Of a DNA stretch of 64,000 nucleotides, positions 47,502 to 57,158 are shown piece after piece. Numbering within the stretch: position 1 is the stretch's first letter; each line of letters starts with the position of its first letter. The notes beneath the pieces were generated by a model. The model did no database searches. It saw nothing but the letters and a program-made list of their open reading frames with translations, and had not been told where the DNA came from. Source of the stretch: JBPEWY01 sp965224095 (lineage in GTDB: Bacteria; Bacteroidota; Bacteroidia; Flavobacteriales; Flavobacteriaceae); assembly GCA_965224095.1 (NCBI GenBank), contig OZ245039.1, forward strand, positions 558,001-622,000. The letters are read 5' to 3'. Made by a program: the position numbers and the translations under genes.

Positions 47502-49964
47502 TCATTTTCCAGTGACCTGAATCACATAAGATAAAGGCGCCTCGAATGATGTAACAATTAATATGGCATTTTGGTTTGATCCCAATGCTAATGATTTAGA
47601 GAATTGCCCTCCTGTTTCCTGGGTTTTACTGATTAGCCGATTTCCCTCGACCACAATAAGCGTATGATTTACATTTTCATTATTGAACTTTAGTTGCGAA
47701 CTACTAATATCTACATGTCCTAAAATTGAGTTAAATCGAAAATACAATGAAGTCCATGGTTCTTGTTCAATTGGTACGGTACTCCCTCCATCAACATTCC
47801 CTTCAAATGCAAATGTTACTGGAGGAGTATCAGGGTCAAAATCGAAGTCAATTGCACCAGGATGCCGGAGTTCATCGGAGTAACGATATACATTATTGAT
47901 GGAACTGCCTTCTAAAGAATTGATGTAATTGGCAGCAGCAAAGTCCATGAACATACTATGCAAATTTCTTTGCCCCCTACTTTCATACCTGATAAAAGCA
48001 TCGAGTTTGGCAATTAAGCTATCGAAACGTTGGTTGTCGCTTACACTTTCTCCAATGACGAATCCATTCAATTCATCTAATCCTAGTACCAGTGTTAGAC
48101 CCCCATCCCGAATAAAAAGTTCATCTTTACCATCACCATCCAAATCACCGCTTGTCAGAATTTGATAATCTCTGTGAGGTGACCATGTGGTTCTATATTC
48201 ATTTCCATTGAATCCATCATTTATTTCTACACCTGCGAAAGCTATACTAAGATTTCTATACGAATTAGAAATTAGTTCTAATGAACCTACGGCCAAGCTA
48301 CCACTGCCATGTTTAAAGATCAGTTCATCCAAGCCGTCGCCATCCATGTCTATAAGGGCATCTAGGTGATCAAAACCACTAGGCAAACTAGAGTTCGGTA
48401 CATTGGAAATTTCTTCCAAACTCCCACCTTCGCCCAGTGCAAAAATCCTTAATCCACTTGGCTGGGTCAATACGAGGCAGTCAGGACCAAGGGCTCTCAG
48501 CATTGCTACATTGATTTGAGAAATGTTCCCGGGGATGCTCGACAGCTGTCTGGCGCCAAGCGATTTAAACTCCCCGGTCACTGAATTATAGCCAATTATA
48601 CCAATATGAGAATTACTTTTGATGATGAAATCCATATTGCGGTTATTGTCAAAATTGCCTAATCCGATAATTTCATCTTCAGGGGAAAGAACCCAACCAC
48701 CACCTACTAACCGATTACCCATTTGCCTTACTGAAAGCGTCTTGAAACCACTTTCGTTATACTCGACCAATCCGAGGTGACTATTGCTCTTTATTAGGAA
48801 TTCCGACTTACCGTCTCCGTCAAAATCACCTGTACCTACTATTTCATCAGTAGCTTTCACACGCCAGCCGTTAGTACCAAATGTGTTTCCAAAAGAAACT
48901 ATACCATGGCTTTTAAATTTACCATCTTCCATTCCTATTATACCTAAGTGAGTTTCACTCTTGATAATGAATTCGGCACTTTTGTCACCAACCATATCGC
49001 CTGCTCCAAGAATTTGATCTGTATGCTGATATTTCCAAGCCCCTCCAAAACGACCGCCATCTACAATAACCCCTATAGTAGTTGGGTTAAAGAACATTGG
49101 ACTTATTATTCCAAGATATAAATCACTTGTAACTAGAATATCCTCAAGATCGTCATCGTTAAAATCTGCGACCAGTGTATTTCTATCAATATTACGTTGA
49201 CGCCAACCTATTGGAGTTTCCAAGTAATCGAGCAATCGTGCCATGGTATCAATACCATGGTCAATACCAGTTTGATCGAGCCTTGATAACTGCTGTGTTA
49301 GATATTTCCACCAAAGTGCTGTTGAACAGACATTGGCTTCTCCACTACCGCCAGGACGGAACCACATTTGGCCACCCGGATATTCTAAGTAACTCGATTC
49401 GCAACTAAAAGTAGTAGAAACAAGCTCATTTAAATCGGGAATAATAAGAGATGGTACAAGTTGGGCCGTTCCTTCGCTAAAGGTATTACGATAACGATTA
49501 TTGATATCGGAATAACGAAATTGAACACTGTGAAAAATTTCATGGGCAATAACCGATTGAACATTAATTTCAATGTCTGGCGATACCATCGCACGTCCTA
49601 CAATACGAATCCAACCTGTTGAACCAGCACTACCAGATTCGCCAGTACCCCGTTTAAAAAAAAGTTTGAGTACTTCCACTCCATCACCATCCATATCATT
49701 AGCAGGTGACTTAAAAGAATACCCTTCATACAGTTTCCAATAAGTTTCAGCCCAATCCGCGATCTTCATTTTCCACTCCTCAATAGTATCATCCGAAATT
49801 GTCAAAGGAAAATCCCGCACTTCCACATAGAGTCTTTTAGGTTCTCCATCTATGTTAAAATTGCGAATCAGGGCATCGTCACGATTAGCAAAGGTTACCT
49901 GTGGGGTAAAAATGATCATTAACAAGAGTCCCTTTAATATTTCTAAAAAACAGAATGCTTTCAT
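47502..49964 (-). CDS. Secreted HEXXH metalloprotease-like protein with FG-GAP repeats
   Basis: An 820-residue secreted protein (signal peptide MKAFCFLEILKGLLLMIIF...). A zinc-protease-like part contains VIAHEIFHSVQFRY (HEXXH, about residues 137-150) and FSEGTAQLVPS downstream, whose Glu could be the third ligand as in gluzincins. At least five FG-GAP/VCBS-type repeats follow (D-x-D-x-D-G-x-D/E loops such as DFDGDGKSEFLIK and DLDGDGKDELFI), forming a putative Ca-binding beta-propeller, then a beta-sandwich C-terminus. Exported and possibly surface-associated. No T9SS tail is evident. Confidence 0.82.
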   Translation of the reverse strand: MKAFCFLEILKGLLLMIIFTPQVTFANRDDALIRNFNIDGEPKRLYVEVRDFPLTISDDTIEEWKMKIADWAETYWKLYEGYSFKSPANDMDGDGVEVLKLFFKRGTGESGSAGSTGWIRIVGRAMVSPDIEINVQSVIAHEIFHSVQFRYSDINNRYRNTFSEGTAQLVPSLIIPDLNELVSTTFSCESSYLEYPGGQMWFRPGGSGEANVCSTALWWKYLTQQLSRLDQTGIDHGIDTMARLLDYLETPIGWRQRNIDRNTLVADFNDDDLEDILVTSDLYLGIISPMFFNPTTIGVIVDGGRFGGAWKYQHTDQILGAGDMVGDKSAEFIIKSETHLGIIGMEDGKFKSHGIVSFGNTFGTNGWRVKATDEIVGTGDFDGDGKSEFLIKSNSHLGLVEYNESGFKTLSVRQMGNRLVGGGWVLSPEDEIIGLGNFDNNRNMDFIIKSNSHIGIIGYNSVTGEFKSLGARQLSSIPGNISQINVAMLRALGPDCLVLTQPSGLRIFALGEGGSLEEISNVPNSSLPSGFDHLDALIDMDGDGLDELIFKHGSGSLAVGSLELISNSYRNLSIAFAGVEINDGFNGNEYRTTWSPHRDYQILTSGDLDGDGKDELFIRDGGLTLVLGLDELNGFVIGESVSDNQRFDSLIAKLDAFIRYESRGQRNLHSMFMDFAAANYINSLEGSSINNVYRYSDELRHPGAIDFDFDPDTPPVTFAFEGNVDGGSTVPIEQEPWTSLYFRFNSILGHVDISSSQLKFNNENVNHTLIVVEGNRLISKTQETGGQFSKSLALGSNQNAILIVTSFEAPLSYVIQVTGK

Positions 49965-50302
49965 AATTCAAAATTGATAATGTAAAAAGTTATGTGGAAC
50001 AAAAGATTTGTACCGTTTGTATAAAATTATGATAGCGATTTGAGAAACTAGCCGGTTAATTAGTAAGTTGAAGGAAACCCTTTCCTTTCTGTAAAAATGA
50101 TTTAGTATTTGGTTATTTTTTGCTTTGATAGATTAAAAAAGGTTCTTTTTTATTGATGTTCTATTTTAATACTTACAAAATGACTTATGCTGAATACTCA
50201 GTCAAACTGTTTAAACGCATTATTATTTCTTGCAAATGATAAATAGGCAAACCTCTTATAGTTAAATAGCATTATTTTTACGTAAGTCTAACCTGAACTA
50301 AT
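49965..50302. other. Divergent intergenic region, secreted protease and sensor kinase
   Basis: 338 bases, AT-rich, holding the two promoters that face away from each other. TATTTTTA at about 50272 (7 of 8 to TANNTTTG) is the nearest thing to a -7 box for the kinase. Nothing else can be supported. Confidence 0.4.
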
Positions 50303-52471
50303 ATTAAGATATTAATTTACCATATTGTTCTATTTCTCCTTTCTACGCTTATGTGTTGGGGGCAACAGTCTGCTATTGAAAACCCCGAAAACATTCGGTT
50401 TGAACTTATAACCATCAAATCTGACGATGGTCTTCAATCCTGGGAAAACATAGATATTTTCTATGAAGATGATGGCGGTATTTTTTGGATGGTAATCAAC
50501 GATGGTTTATATCGCTATAATGGGCATACCGCCATAAACGTTAGTAGCTACCTGTCTAAAACATATGATCTTGATACTGGTAATCAATCTGGTATTTGTT
50601 TCTTAAAAGATGATAGCAAAAATAGTATTTGGTATGGTGGGCGAAGAGGACTCTACAAAATAGATATGAATACCTTGACCTCTACCAAAATATTTTTAGA
50701 TGAGCCATTGTTTCCAGCCAATTGGCGAAACTTTATTACACGGCTTGAACAAGAAAAAGACACGCTTTATGTAGGTACTGCCAATGGCTTTTATATTATT
50801 GACAAGCATTCAAATAAATTAGTATCAAAATATTTAACGAACGGATATGATTTTGGGCATCGCGAAAGTTCTAATGCCGTACAATCTATTTATCCTGATA
50901 TTGAAACAGGGGCAATATGGTTTGTTATGTATTCTGGGGTTTATAGGGTTAACAAAAAAGATAACAGCGTTGAAAAATACACACTAAAAAATGCCCCTTA
51001 TATATTACCTCATAATTTTTATAGAGGTCATTTTTATGATAACTCTTTGGTATTGCCTTCCTGGGGTTTAGGCTTGGTTAAATTTAATCTGAGCACTAAA
51101 GAGTTTTCTAATTTCCTTACACAACCTCATAAAAAATGGAGCCGTGCCGATAATATCACACGCTCGGTTATTTCATTAAATGACAGTATATCATTAACGA
51201 ATGTTACCATTTACGGAAATGCCCTCTTTAATAGAAATACAAATAAATATACATGGTTAGAAACACCTAAAGCCATGAAAGATGGTGTGTTTTTAAACGT
51301 TGACAGAAGTGGTTATATATGGGCTTCTAAACGAGGACAAATATTTCGTACTACATCCGCTGTTGTTAAAGATACACTACCCTTTAAGCATATAATAGAT
51401 ATTACAAGTTTTAGGGCGAATGACGAGTTAAAAACCAGGCCTTGTATTGAGGGTTATTCCACTATTAATTTACGCGAGGAAGAACGAAATATACATTTAG
51501 AATTTAGTATTTCTAAACCCTACGTACTTGATACCGTAAATTATGAATACAGAATGGATGCTAATGAATGGCTACCAATAAATACACCAAACTCGCTAAA
51601 ATTATACGATGTGTCTTCCGGTAAGCATCAATTAAGCATTCGTGCCACAGATAAAGATAGAGCTACTTTGGCAGAACGAAGTATATCCTTTAATATCTAT
51701 TTACCTTTTTTCAAATCAATTTACTTTATTGGCATTTGTTTACTAGCCCTGATGACAGCAATTTATTTTTTAGGAAGATATAGAAATAGTCAAAAAACAA
51801 AAGCAGCACAATTACAAAATAGTTATGAAATGCAATTGTCTAAATTAGAATCAGATGCGCTGCGTTCTCAAATCAATCCTCATTTTATTTTTAACACTTT
51901 AAATAGTATTAAATTTTATACCTTAAAAAAGTCTAGAGAAGAAACCATGGATTTTATCTCCAGGTTTTCTAATCTTATCAGACGGGTTTTGGAAAATTCG
52001 CGACAAAATCTAATTTCTGTCGAAGATGAATTAGAGACCATTCGATCATATGTAGCTATTGAAAAACTTCGATTTGATAACTCCTTTGATTTTTCTATTG
52101 AAGTTGACGCTAATGTTGATCTAAATTTCTTAATTACGCCAATGGTAATACAGCCTTTTATAGAAAATGCTATTTGGCACGGTCTTATGCATAAAGACGG
52201 TATTCGTAAATTAAAAATTAGGTTTAAGCAACATAAAGAAACACTTATTTGTGAGGTGGAAGATAATGGTATAGGTAGAAAGGCTGCTAAAGAAATTTCA
52301 CAAAACAAACCTCATAAATCCAGTTTGGGGATGAAAATTACGAAAGAACGATTAAAACAATTAGAAAGATTGTACAATATAAAATGTACCTTTAAAATAG
52401 TAGATTTATATTCAGACAATAATATAGTTAATGGAACCAGAGCTAGTATAAAATTTAAAAAAGTAAGCTAA
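50303..52471 (+). CDS. LytS-type sensor histidine kinase with extracytoplasmic propeller
   Basis: A sensor kinase of the HisKA_7TM-free LytS class. The conventional ATG at 50351 gives 706 residues but lacks a signal peptide; the frame is open to an ATT at 50303, adding KILIYHIVLFLLSTL, a clear signal sequence. Periplasmic region: beta-propeller repeats (about 20-340 of the ATG form) and a Y_Y_Y-like domain, a transmembrane helix at about 453-478, then SQINPHFIFNTLNS with phospho-acceptor H511 and an HATPase domain (NPHKSSLGMKITKERL near the end). It is adjacent to its response regulator, overlapping by 1 nt. Confidence 0.88.
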   Translation: MKILIYHIVLFLLSTLMCWGQQSAIENPENIRFELITIKSDDGLQSWENIDIFYEDDGGIFWMVINDGLYRYNGHTAINVSSYLSKTYDLDTGNQSGICFLKDDSKNSIWYGGRRGLYKIDMNTLTSTKIFLDEPLFPANWRNFITRLEQEKDTLYVGTANGFYIIDKHSNKLVSKYLTNGYDFGHRESSNAVQSIYPDIETGAIWFVMYSGVYRVNKKDNSVEKYTLKNAPYILPHNFYRGHFYDNSLVLPSWGLGLVKFNLSTKEFSNFLTQPHKKWSRADNITRSVISLNDSISLTNVTIYGNALFNRNTNKYTWLETPKAMKDGVFLNVDRSGYIWASKRGQIFRTTSAVVKDTLPFKHIIDITSFRANDELKTRPCIEGYSTINLREEERNIHLEFSISKPYVLDTVNYEYRMDANEWLPINTPNSLKLYDVSSGKHQLSIRATDKDRATLAERSISFNIYLPFFKSIYFIGICLLALMTAIYFLGRYRNSQKTKAAQLQNSYEMQLSKLESDALRSQINPHFIFNTLNSIKFYTLKKSREETMDFISRFSNLIRRVLENSRQNLISVEDELETIRSYVAIEKLRFDNSFDFSIEVDANVDLNFLITPMVIQPFIENAIWHGLMHKDGIRKLKIRFKQHKETLICEVEDNGIGRKAAKEISQNKPHKSSLGMKITKERLKQLERLYNIKCTFKIVDLYSDNNIVNGTRASIKFKKVS

Positions 52472-53226
52472 TGTCTAAGCAAAGAACCATTCTTATAGAT
52501 GATGAAACTAGCAGTTTAGATATTCTGGAATATGAGCTTCTAACCGCCAGTCAAGATATTGAAGTCATTGCCAAGTGTTCAGATGCGCGTAAAGCGGCAG
52601 CATTAATAGAAAATAAGCAACCTGACCTTGTTTTTCTTGATATAGAAATGCCCTGGTTAAGTGGCTTTGAAGTACTAGATGGATTAAAGTATACAGATTT
52701 TAACCTGGTGTTTGTTACTGCATACAACCAGTATGCCATAAAAGCTTTTAAATATTTAGCATTCGACTATCTGCTTAAACCTGTAAACCGTAATGAGTTG
52801 ATTGAAACACTTAAGCGGATAAAAAACAAAAGCACAAATCAACAGAACGAAGTGTTAAAAAACATTATTAGCTTAATTAAAAATGGAGGGGCTACATCAG
52901 GAAGGATTCCTTTTCCCACCTTAAAAGGCGTTGAATTTTACCGTATTGATGAAATCATTCATTGTAAAGCGGATTCTAACTACACAGAAATTCATACCAC
53001 TAATGGAAAAAAAGTAGTGATCTCTAAAACACTAAAGAGTGTTGAAGAAATGTTGGATAGCTCTAATTTTCTGAGAGTACATCAGTCACACCTGATAAAT
53101 TTAAATTACCTAATCAGCTATGTTAAGGAAGATGGAGGGTATTTAAAAATGTCTAATAACAGTGTTGTTCCGCTTTCTCGATCTAAAAGGAATGCTTTTT
53201 TTGAATTAGTAAATAAAAGAAAATAA
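52471..53226 (+). CDS. LytTR-family response regulator
   Basis: A 251-residue regulator: receiver domain with phosphorylation site D57 in LVFLDIEMPW, and a C-terminal LytTR DNA-binding domain (about residues 145-250) with HCKADSNYTEIHTTNGK, LRVHQSHLINLNYLI and SLSRSKRNAF-like VVPLSRSKRNAFFELV. It shares one nucleotide with the kinase stop, so the two are translated together. The targets may be the divergent secreted genes. It is immediately followed by the first attC-like site of the cassette array. Confidence 0.92.
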   Translation: MSKQRTILIDDETSSLDILEYELLTASQDIEVIAKCSDARKAAALIENKQPDLVFLDIEMPWLSGFEVLDGLKYTDFNLVFVTAYNQYAIKAFKYLAFDYLLKPVNRNELIETLKRIKNKSTNQQNEVLKNIISLIKNGGATSGRIPFPTLKGVEFYRIDEIIHCKADSNYTEIHTTNGKKVVISKTLKSVEEMLDSSNFLRVHQSHLINLNYLISYVKEDGGYLKMSNNSVVPLSRSKRNAFFELVNKRK

Positions 53227-53230
53227 AAAA

Positions 53231-53367
53231 CTACGTACAACAACGTGTATAATCCATAGCTGCTCACTTAATTCAAATAATATTTACTACTTTTAATTTG
53301 TACTGATTCCTTACTCGGAAATTCATGCGAATTTCCCTCAACTAATCATACACAAACCGTTACCTGC
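53231..53367 (+). repeat. attC-like site 1
   Basis: The outer pair is CAACGTGTAT and ATACACAAACCGTTA. An inner hairpin GGAAATTC-atgc-GAATTTCC forms the terminal stem. It lies just after the response regulator; the R'' half (ACGTACAAC) has no matching GTTGTACGT upstream, so this is the left edge of the array. Confidence 0.65.
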
Positions 53368-53370
53368 AAT

Positions 53371-53802
53371 ATGAAAAATGCTCTATATCTCATCACTCTA
53401 TTGCTCATGTTGGCCTGTAAAACGGAAAAGAGTAAAGCAGATTTGAATGAAGACTTATTGGGGCAAAAAGTTGACACAATTATTGATCCGATACAATATC
53501 CCGCGGAATTTAAATACGGACTAGATAGCATTTCAGAGCTTATCTATACCAATATGAATTTGACTGATGAAAAAGGAACTGTTTGGATTTCAATAAAGAT
53601 TGACAGCACTGGAATTATCGAAAAAATGGAAATCATTAAGAGTGAAAATGAAAAGTTGAATTCGGAAGCTTTGAGACTTGCTCGACTAATTCCCAGTGAA
53701 TGGAAACCAGCGGAATTGGGACCAAAAAGACGGAAAATTTCATCGGAATATAATATACCAATAATGTTTGACAAGGCGGTCAAAATACTCTACAGTGATT
53801 AA
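53371..53802 (+). CDS. Cassette 1: TonB C-terminal-like lipoprotein
   Basis: A 143-residue lipoprotein, lipobox LMLAC with C16. Residues about 55-135 resemble the TonB C-terminal/energy-transducer fold (KGTVWISIKIDSTGIIEKMEIIKSE; EALRLARLIPSEWKPAE). Such small TonB-like domains occur as free proteins in Bacteroidetes, with unclear function. It starts 11 nt after the cassette boundary. Unit ends: GTTACCTGC and GCAGGTAAC. Confidence 0.75.
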   Translation: MKNALYLITLLLMLACKTEKSKADLNEDLLGQKVDTIIDPIQYPAEFKYGLDSISELIYTNMNLTDEKGTVWISIKIDSTGIIEKMEIIKSENEKLNSEALRLARLIPSEWKPAELGPKRRKISSEYNIPIMFDKAVKILYSD

Positions 53803-53818
53803 AAAGGAATAAAATACA

Positions 53819-53952
53819 GCAGGTAACAATGGCTATAATTCATTGTGGTTTTGTGCCACAGCAAAGTAAAAGTATAAATCAAACTGCTAGATTTCGGCGG
53901 AATAATCCTGCGGACGATTCCACGCCGAAATCATAGCCGAGACCGTTGTGTG
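53819..53952 (+). repeat. attC-like site 2
   Basis: R'' GCAGGTAAC then AATGGCTATAATTCATTG, and ATAGCCGAGACCGTTGTGTG at the far end. The inner parts ATTTCGGCG/CGCCGAAAT and GGAATAATCC/GGACGATTCC pair. R'' matches the start of cassette 1. Confidence 0.75.
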
Positions 53953-53973
53953 TCATTTGAAAACCAATCTTGA

Positions 53974-55305
53974 GTGAAAGAATATTACTGCATTAATTTA
54001 AAATTCAAAAACACCGAAATTTCATCTGAAATCTTTCATTCCCATTTGTACGTTTCCGACAAAGAAATGTGTTTTCAAATAATCGATAATAAACCAAATT
54101 CTCAAATTGACAGACATTTTATGATGTCAAAAGGTGCACACGGACTATTTGAGGATAATTTTGAAATAACCGAAACTGAAATTGGACTTTTTCTTGATAA
54201 AAGCAAAATTTACAGAACAACTTCATTTCAAACTGACTTACAGAATAGATATTTTACTATTTATGTGAGCAAAATCGCCATAGTATTTCCAAATAAGCAC
54301 AAAGAATACATAAACGAGGGAAAAGCTTTTTTAAACAAAAACGGACTGAAAGTAGTGAATACTTTTTACTCATTTTTCACGAACCTGAAAGACAAAAATA
54401 CTTTCTCGATTTCGAGAATGAATGGAATGTCTGAATACTACGAAGCAAAACCTCTTACCTTTAGACCTGAACTGGAATTCACAAATAACGAAACACGAGG
54501 CAGTGATAAATTTACAGTTAAGAAAATACCTTCTATCAACTATAAATTTGATAACGCTGATTTTGAAAAAGTAAAAAGAACAATTCAAATAATCTGCAAC
54601 TTTTTATCATTTTGTTTTGGAATTCGCATTATTTGTGAAAAACTGACTTACAGAACGGAGGAACAAATTTTTGTCTTTAGAGACACATCGCCTAACAACA
54701 AAACATTCGTTTCTGATTTTGCTGTAATCTTCTATCATTTAGAAGAAAATTATAACATTCAAAAAATACTCAAAACAGATTGGTTCTCGAGCTACCTAAA
54801 AAATGAACAAAAATTTAATAAAGCGATAGATAATTATTTACATTCCAGAGAAGTTGATTTAAACGCATCCTTTTTATTGCTTTTTAATATAATTGAAATT
54901 TTCAATATTAAACAAGAAATTGAAAAATTTGATTTTAAGGCATCAAAAGAAGATAATTTCAATAAGGCATTTGAATTAATTTCTCAAACTTTAGAAAATA
55001 GCGAAGACAGTGAATTGCTAAAAGACAAATGGAACGGGTTAATTAATAAAATTGAAATAAAACCTTTAAAAAGTCCATTGGAAGAAACTTTAAATTTGAA
55101 CAACATCAATCCAAAGGATTTTGGATATTCTTTTGGGAAATTAAAAAAGACTCGAGACAAACTAACTCACGGAAGTGTGAACTCGATAAAGGAAAAGAAT
55201 TTGAAATCTCAAATTTACTGTTTGAGAAAAATAGCCATAAGGTTAATTTTAGCTAACTTGGGATTGAAAAATGATTTAAAAAACGCCACACAACAATGGC
55301 TATAA
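53974..55305 (+). CDS. Cassette 2: HEPN-domain protein, candidate RNase
   Basis: A 443-residue protein starting at a GTG. The N-terminal 200 residues form a mostly beta domain and the C-terminal part is helical. KLKKTRDKLTHGSVNS contains the R-x4-H motif of HEPN ribonucleases (R394, H399), as in ApeA-like HEPN families linked to antiphage defence. The stop codon lies inside attC site 3, so the last residues are coded by the recombination site. Function inferred only from the motif. Confidence 0.75.
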   Translation: MKEYYCINLKFKNTEISSEIFHSHLYVSDKEMCFQIIDNKPNSQIDRHFMMSKGAHGLFEDNFEITETEIGLFLDKSKIYRTTSFQTDLQNRYFTIYVSKIAIVFPNKHKEYINEGKAFLNKNGLKVVNTFYSFFTNLKDKNTFSISRMNGMSEYYEAKPLTFRPELEFTNNETRGSDKFTVKKIPSINYKFDNADFEKVKRTIQIICNFLSFCFGIRIICEKLTYRTEEQIFVFRDTSPNNKTFVSDFAVIFYHLEENYNIQKILKTDWFSSYLKNEQKFNKAIDNYLHSREVDLNASFLLLFNIIEIFNIKQEIEKFDFKASKEDNFNKAFELISQTLENSEDSELLKDKWNGLINKIEIKPLKSPLEETLNLNNINPKDFGYSFGKLKKTRDKLTHGSVNSIKEKNLKSQIYCLRKIAIRLILANLGLKNDLKNATQQWL

Positions 55306-55422
55306 TTCATTGCTTGCGGATTTCCTAAACGGAAATCCTGCGCAAAAAGCTATCTTTAGGCTCAGCCGGATTGTCCTCCGGACGAATCACAGCAGCGAAC
55401 CTTAGCCGAATCGTTGTACAAC
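55287..55422 (+). repeat. attC-like site 3
   Basis: R'' CACACAAC matches the GTTGTGTG start of cassette 2. It continues AATGGCTATAATTCATTGC and ends in TAGCCGAATCGTTGTAC. It overlaps the last 19 nt of the HEPN gene. Confidence 0.75.
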
Positions 55423-55443
55423 ATTTAACTCACCCTACGAAAA

Positions 55444-56043
55444 TTGAAGTCAGAAAAAGAAAAATTTGAATTTGTCTATGTTGAGAACGACGGAACAGTG
55501 CGTGAATTAGATAATGACGAAGTAGAATATTTACATACGGAATTTGAGCCGAGTGATGGAGCAAGACCTTACATTAAGAGTAGTTATGACCAACTAACAC
55601 CTGATAAAAAGATTTTGGGTTTCCTTCATCGAAGTAAAGTCCCAAAAGAAATAGAAATTATAAATACTGATTTGAGATATGCAGAAATGAGATTTCCAAT
55701 CGGTATCTATGATACGAATAAGGCAATTGAATTACCAGTCGGAATTTATAGTATTAAAGTTCTTGGAGGTTGGAGTGTTTCTGTTGGAAATTTTTCGATT
55801 GAATTAAAGAACAGAGAAAACGGAAAAATAATTACGTCAAAAGTTACGAATTGGAAAATTCAATCCTACGAGTTTGGAGAAAGAGCGAAAAAAATTATGA
55901 GTTTGGATATCCCAAAACGAGGAATTTATTTAATTGAATTTAAAAATCAAAAGGATTTAAAAGTAAGACGTTCGAATTTGTTTTTGACTCGATTATTTGA
56001 AAAGGAAATACCTAATGAAAAGTTGGAAATATGGATTGGATAA
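55444..56043 (+). CDS. Cassette 3: beta-rich hypothetical protein
   Basis: A 199-residue soluble protein, no signal peptide, predicted beta-rich with motifs IELPVGIYSIKVLGGWSVS. The start is TTG, since no ATG is near the boundary and the reading frame and conserved acidic N-terminus (SEKEKFEFVYVEND) fit it. No family recognised. It starts 31 nt after the cassette boundary. Confidence 0.6.
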   Translation: MKSEKEKFEFVYVENDGTVRELDNDEVEYLHTEFEPSDGARPYIKSSYDQLTPDKKILGFLHRSKVPKEIEIINTDLRYAEMRFPIGIYDTNKAIELPVGIYSIKVLGGWSVSVGNFSIELKNRENGKIITSKVTNWKIQSYEFGERAKKIMSLDIPKRGIYLIEFKNQKDLKVRRSNLFLTRLFEKEIPNEKLEIWIG

Positions 56044-56055
56044 AAAATGAAAAAC

Positions 56056-56215
56056 GTTGTACAACAATGTATAGCCGCAATTACGGCGGATTCGACTACG
56101 TCCGAATCCCTGCCTTTGCCGGCAGGCAGGCACTCGGAATTGCTAACGCCAGTTCTAAACCGAAAAACATTAACTTTAATCCCGTAACTGACGGTTATAC
56201 GAACCGTTGTAGCTA
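56056..56215 (+). repeat. attC-like site 4
   Basis: R'' GTTGTACAAC is its own reverse complement and equals the start of cassette 3. Outer stem AATGTATAGCCGC / CGGTTATACGAACCGTTG. It contains the internal arms GGATTCGACTACGTCCGAATCC. Belongs to the site 4/7 subfamily. Confidence 0.75.
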
Positions 56216-56220
56216 ATTTG

Positions 56221-57021
56221 ATGAAAGAACATATATTTAAAATAATATTTATGCTTTTGTTTAGTGTTTATTGTGCTGGACAAACTTCAATGCATACTGA
56301 AATAAGCAGAATTGATTTACCAAAAGATTATGTTTTAAAAAATGGAGAAGCAAAAGAAATAGTCGTGACAAGGAAAGTGAATCCTGGACAAGAATTCACC
56401 TATTCCGAAAAAATAAATTACACTTTCCCAGAAAGGTCGATTATCCGACTGAAAAGATATAAGGACTCAGAACTTGAATCAACAAGAGAGTTTTCTGTCG
56501 ACTCATTAAATCGAGTTTTAAAGAATACTGTAAGATTTAAACATAAAGCTTTAGGTTGGAGGACTTCAAGATATGAAACCGTTTATGGAGAGAAATCAAA
56601 GGATTTAAAAATGCTGAATCAAGATGGTTCATTGGATTATACAATGAGAGTAATTTTAAATGAAAACAATAACCCAGTTGAAATTAGAACTCTGAATATC
56701 GATAATCAGTTAATTGGATTGTCTACAGCAGAATACGATTATAAAAATAACAAGTTTGTCTATAAAGTTTATAGAGAAGATGGCTCAATAGTCTTGAACA
56801 AAACGGAATCTTTTAAAAAGGACTATGAAATAAAACGAAATGAATTTGGCGACTTAACAGAATTTTATTGGCCAACATCAAGTTCCAATATCAAATATAT
56901 AGTTAAATACAAATATGATGACAAAGGGAATTGGACCAGAATTGAGAAAATACAGATTGATGGTCAAAAGAAAAAGACCACTGAAATTATAAATCGGAAA
57001 ATTAAATATTTAAAAAACTAG
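56221..57021 (+). CDS. Cassette 4: secreted protein, function unknown
   Basis: A 266-residue protein with a signal sequence (IFKIIFMLLFSVYCAGQ); C17 might also be a lipobox cysteine. The rest has YD-like repeat-like strands (DYKNNKFVYKVYREDGS; KYKYDDKGNWTRIEK), which recalls RHS/YD-repeat proteins, but only a few copies. The ATG at 56221 is used; an in-frame TTG lies 3 nt upstream. Starts 15 nt after the boundary. Confidence 0.75.
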   Translation: MKEHIFKIIFMLLFSVYCAGQTSMHTEISRIDLPKDYVLKNGEAKEIVVTRKVNPGQEFTYSEKINYTFPERSIIRLKRYKDSELESTREFSVDSLNRVLKNTVRFKHKALGWRTSRYETVYGEKSKDLKMLNQDGSLDYTMRVILNENNNPVEIRTLNIDNQLIGLSTAEYDYKNNKFVYKVYREDGSIVLNKTESFKKDYEIKRNEFGDLTEFYWPTSSSNIKYIVKYKYDDKGNWTRIEKIQIDGQKKKTTEIINRKIKYLKN

Positions 57022-57151
57022 CTACAATGGTTATAAGTAATTGCTTGTTCTCGCCTACTTCTGAAAATCCTCACGGATTTTCAGTTTGGTGCGTACTTGT
57101 AAAGTTAAGTGTTAAACCACGCAACTACTCATAGCCGAGACCGTTAGGTGC
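57019..57151 (+). repeat. attC-like site 5
   Basis: R'' TAGCTACAA matches the start GTTGTAGCTA except for a small loss at the AAC end. It shares nearly all of its inner sequence with site 10, including CTGAAAATCC/GGATTTTCAG. It ends ATAGCCGAGACCGTTAGGTG. Confidence 0.75.
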
Positions 57152-57158
57152 AATATTG

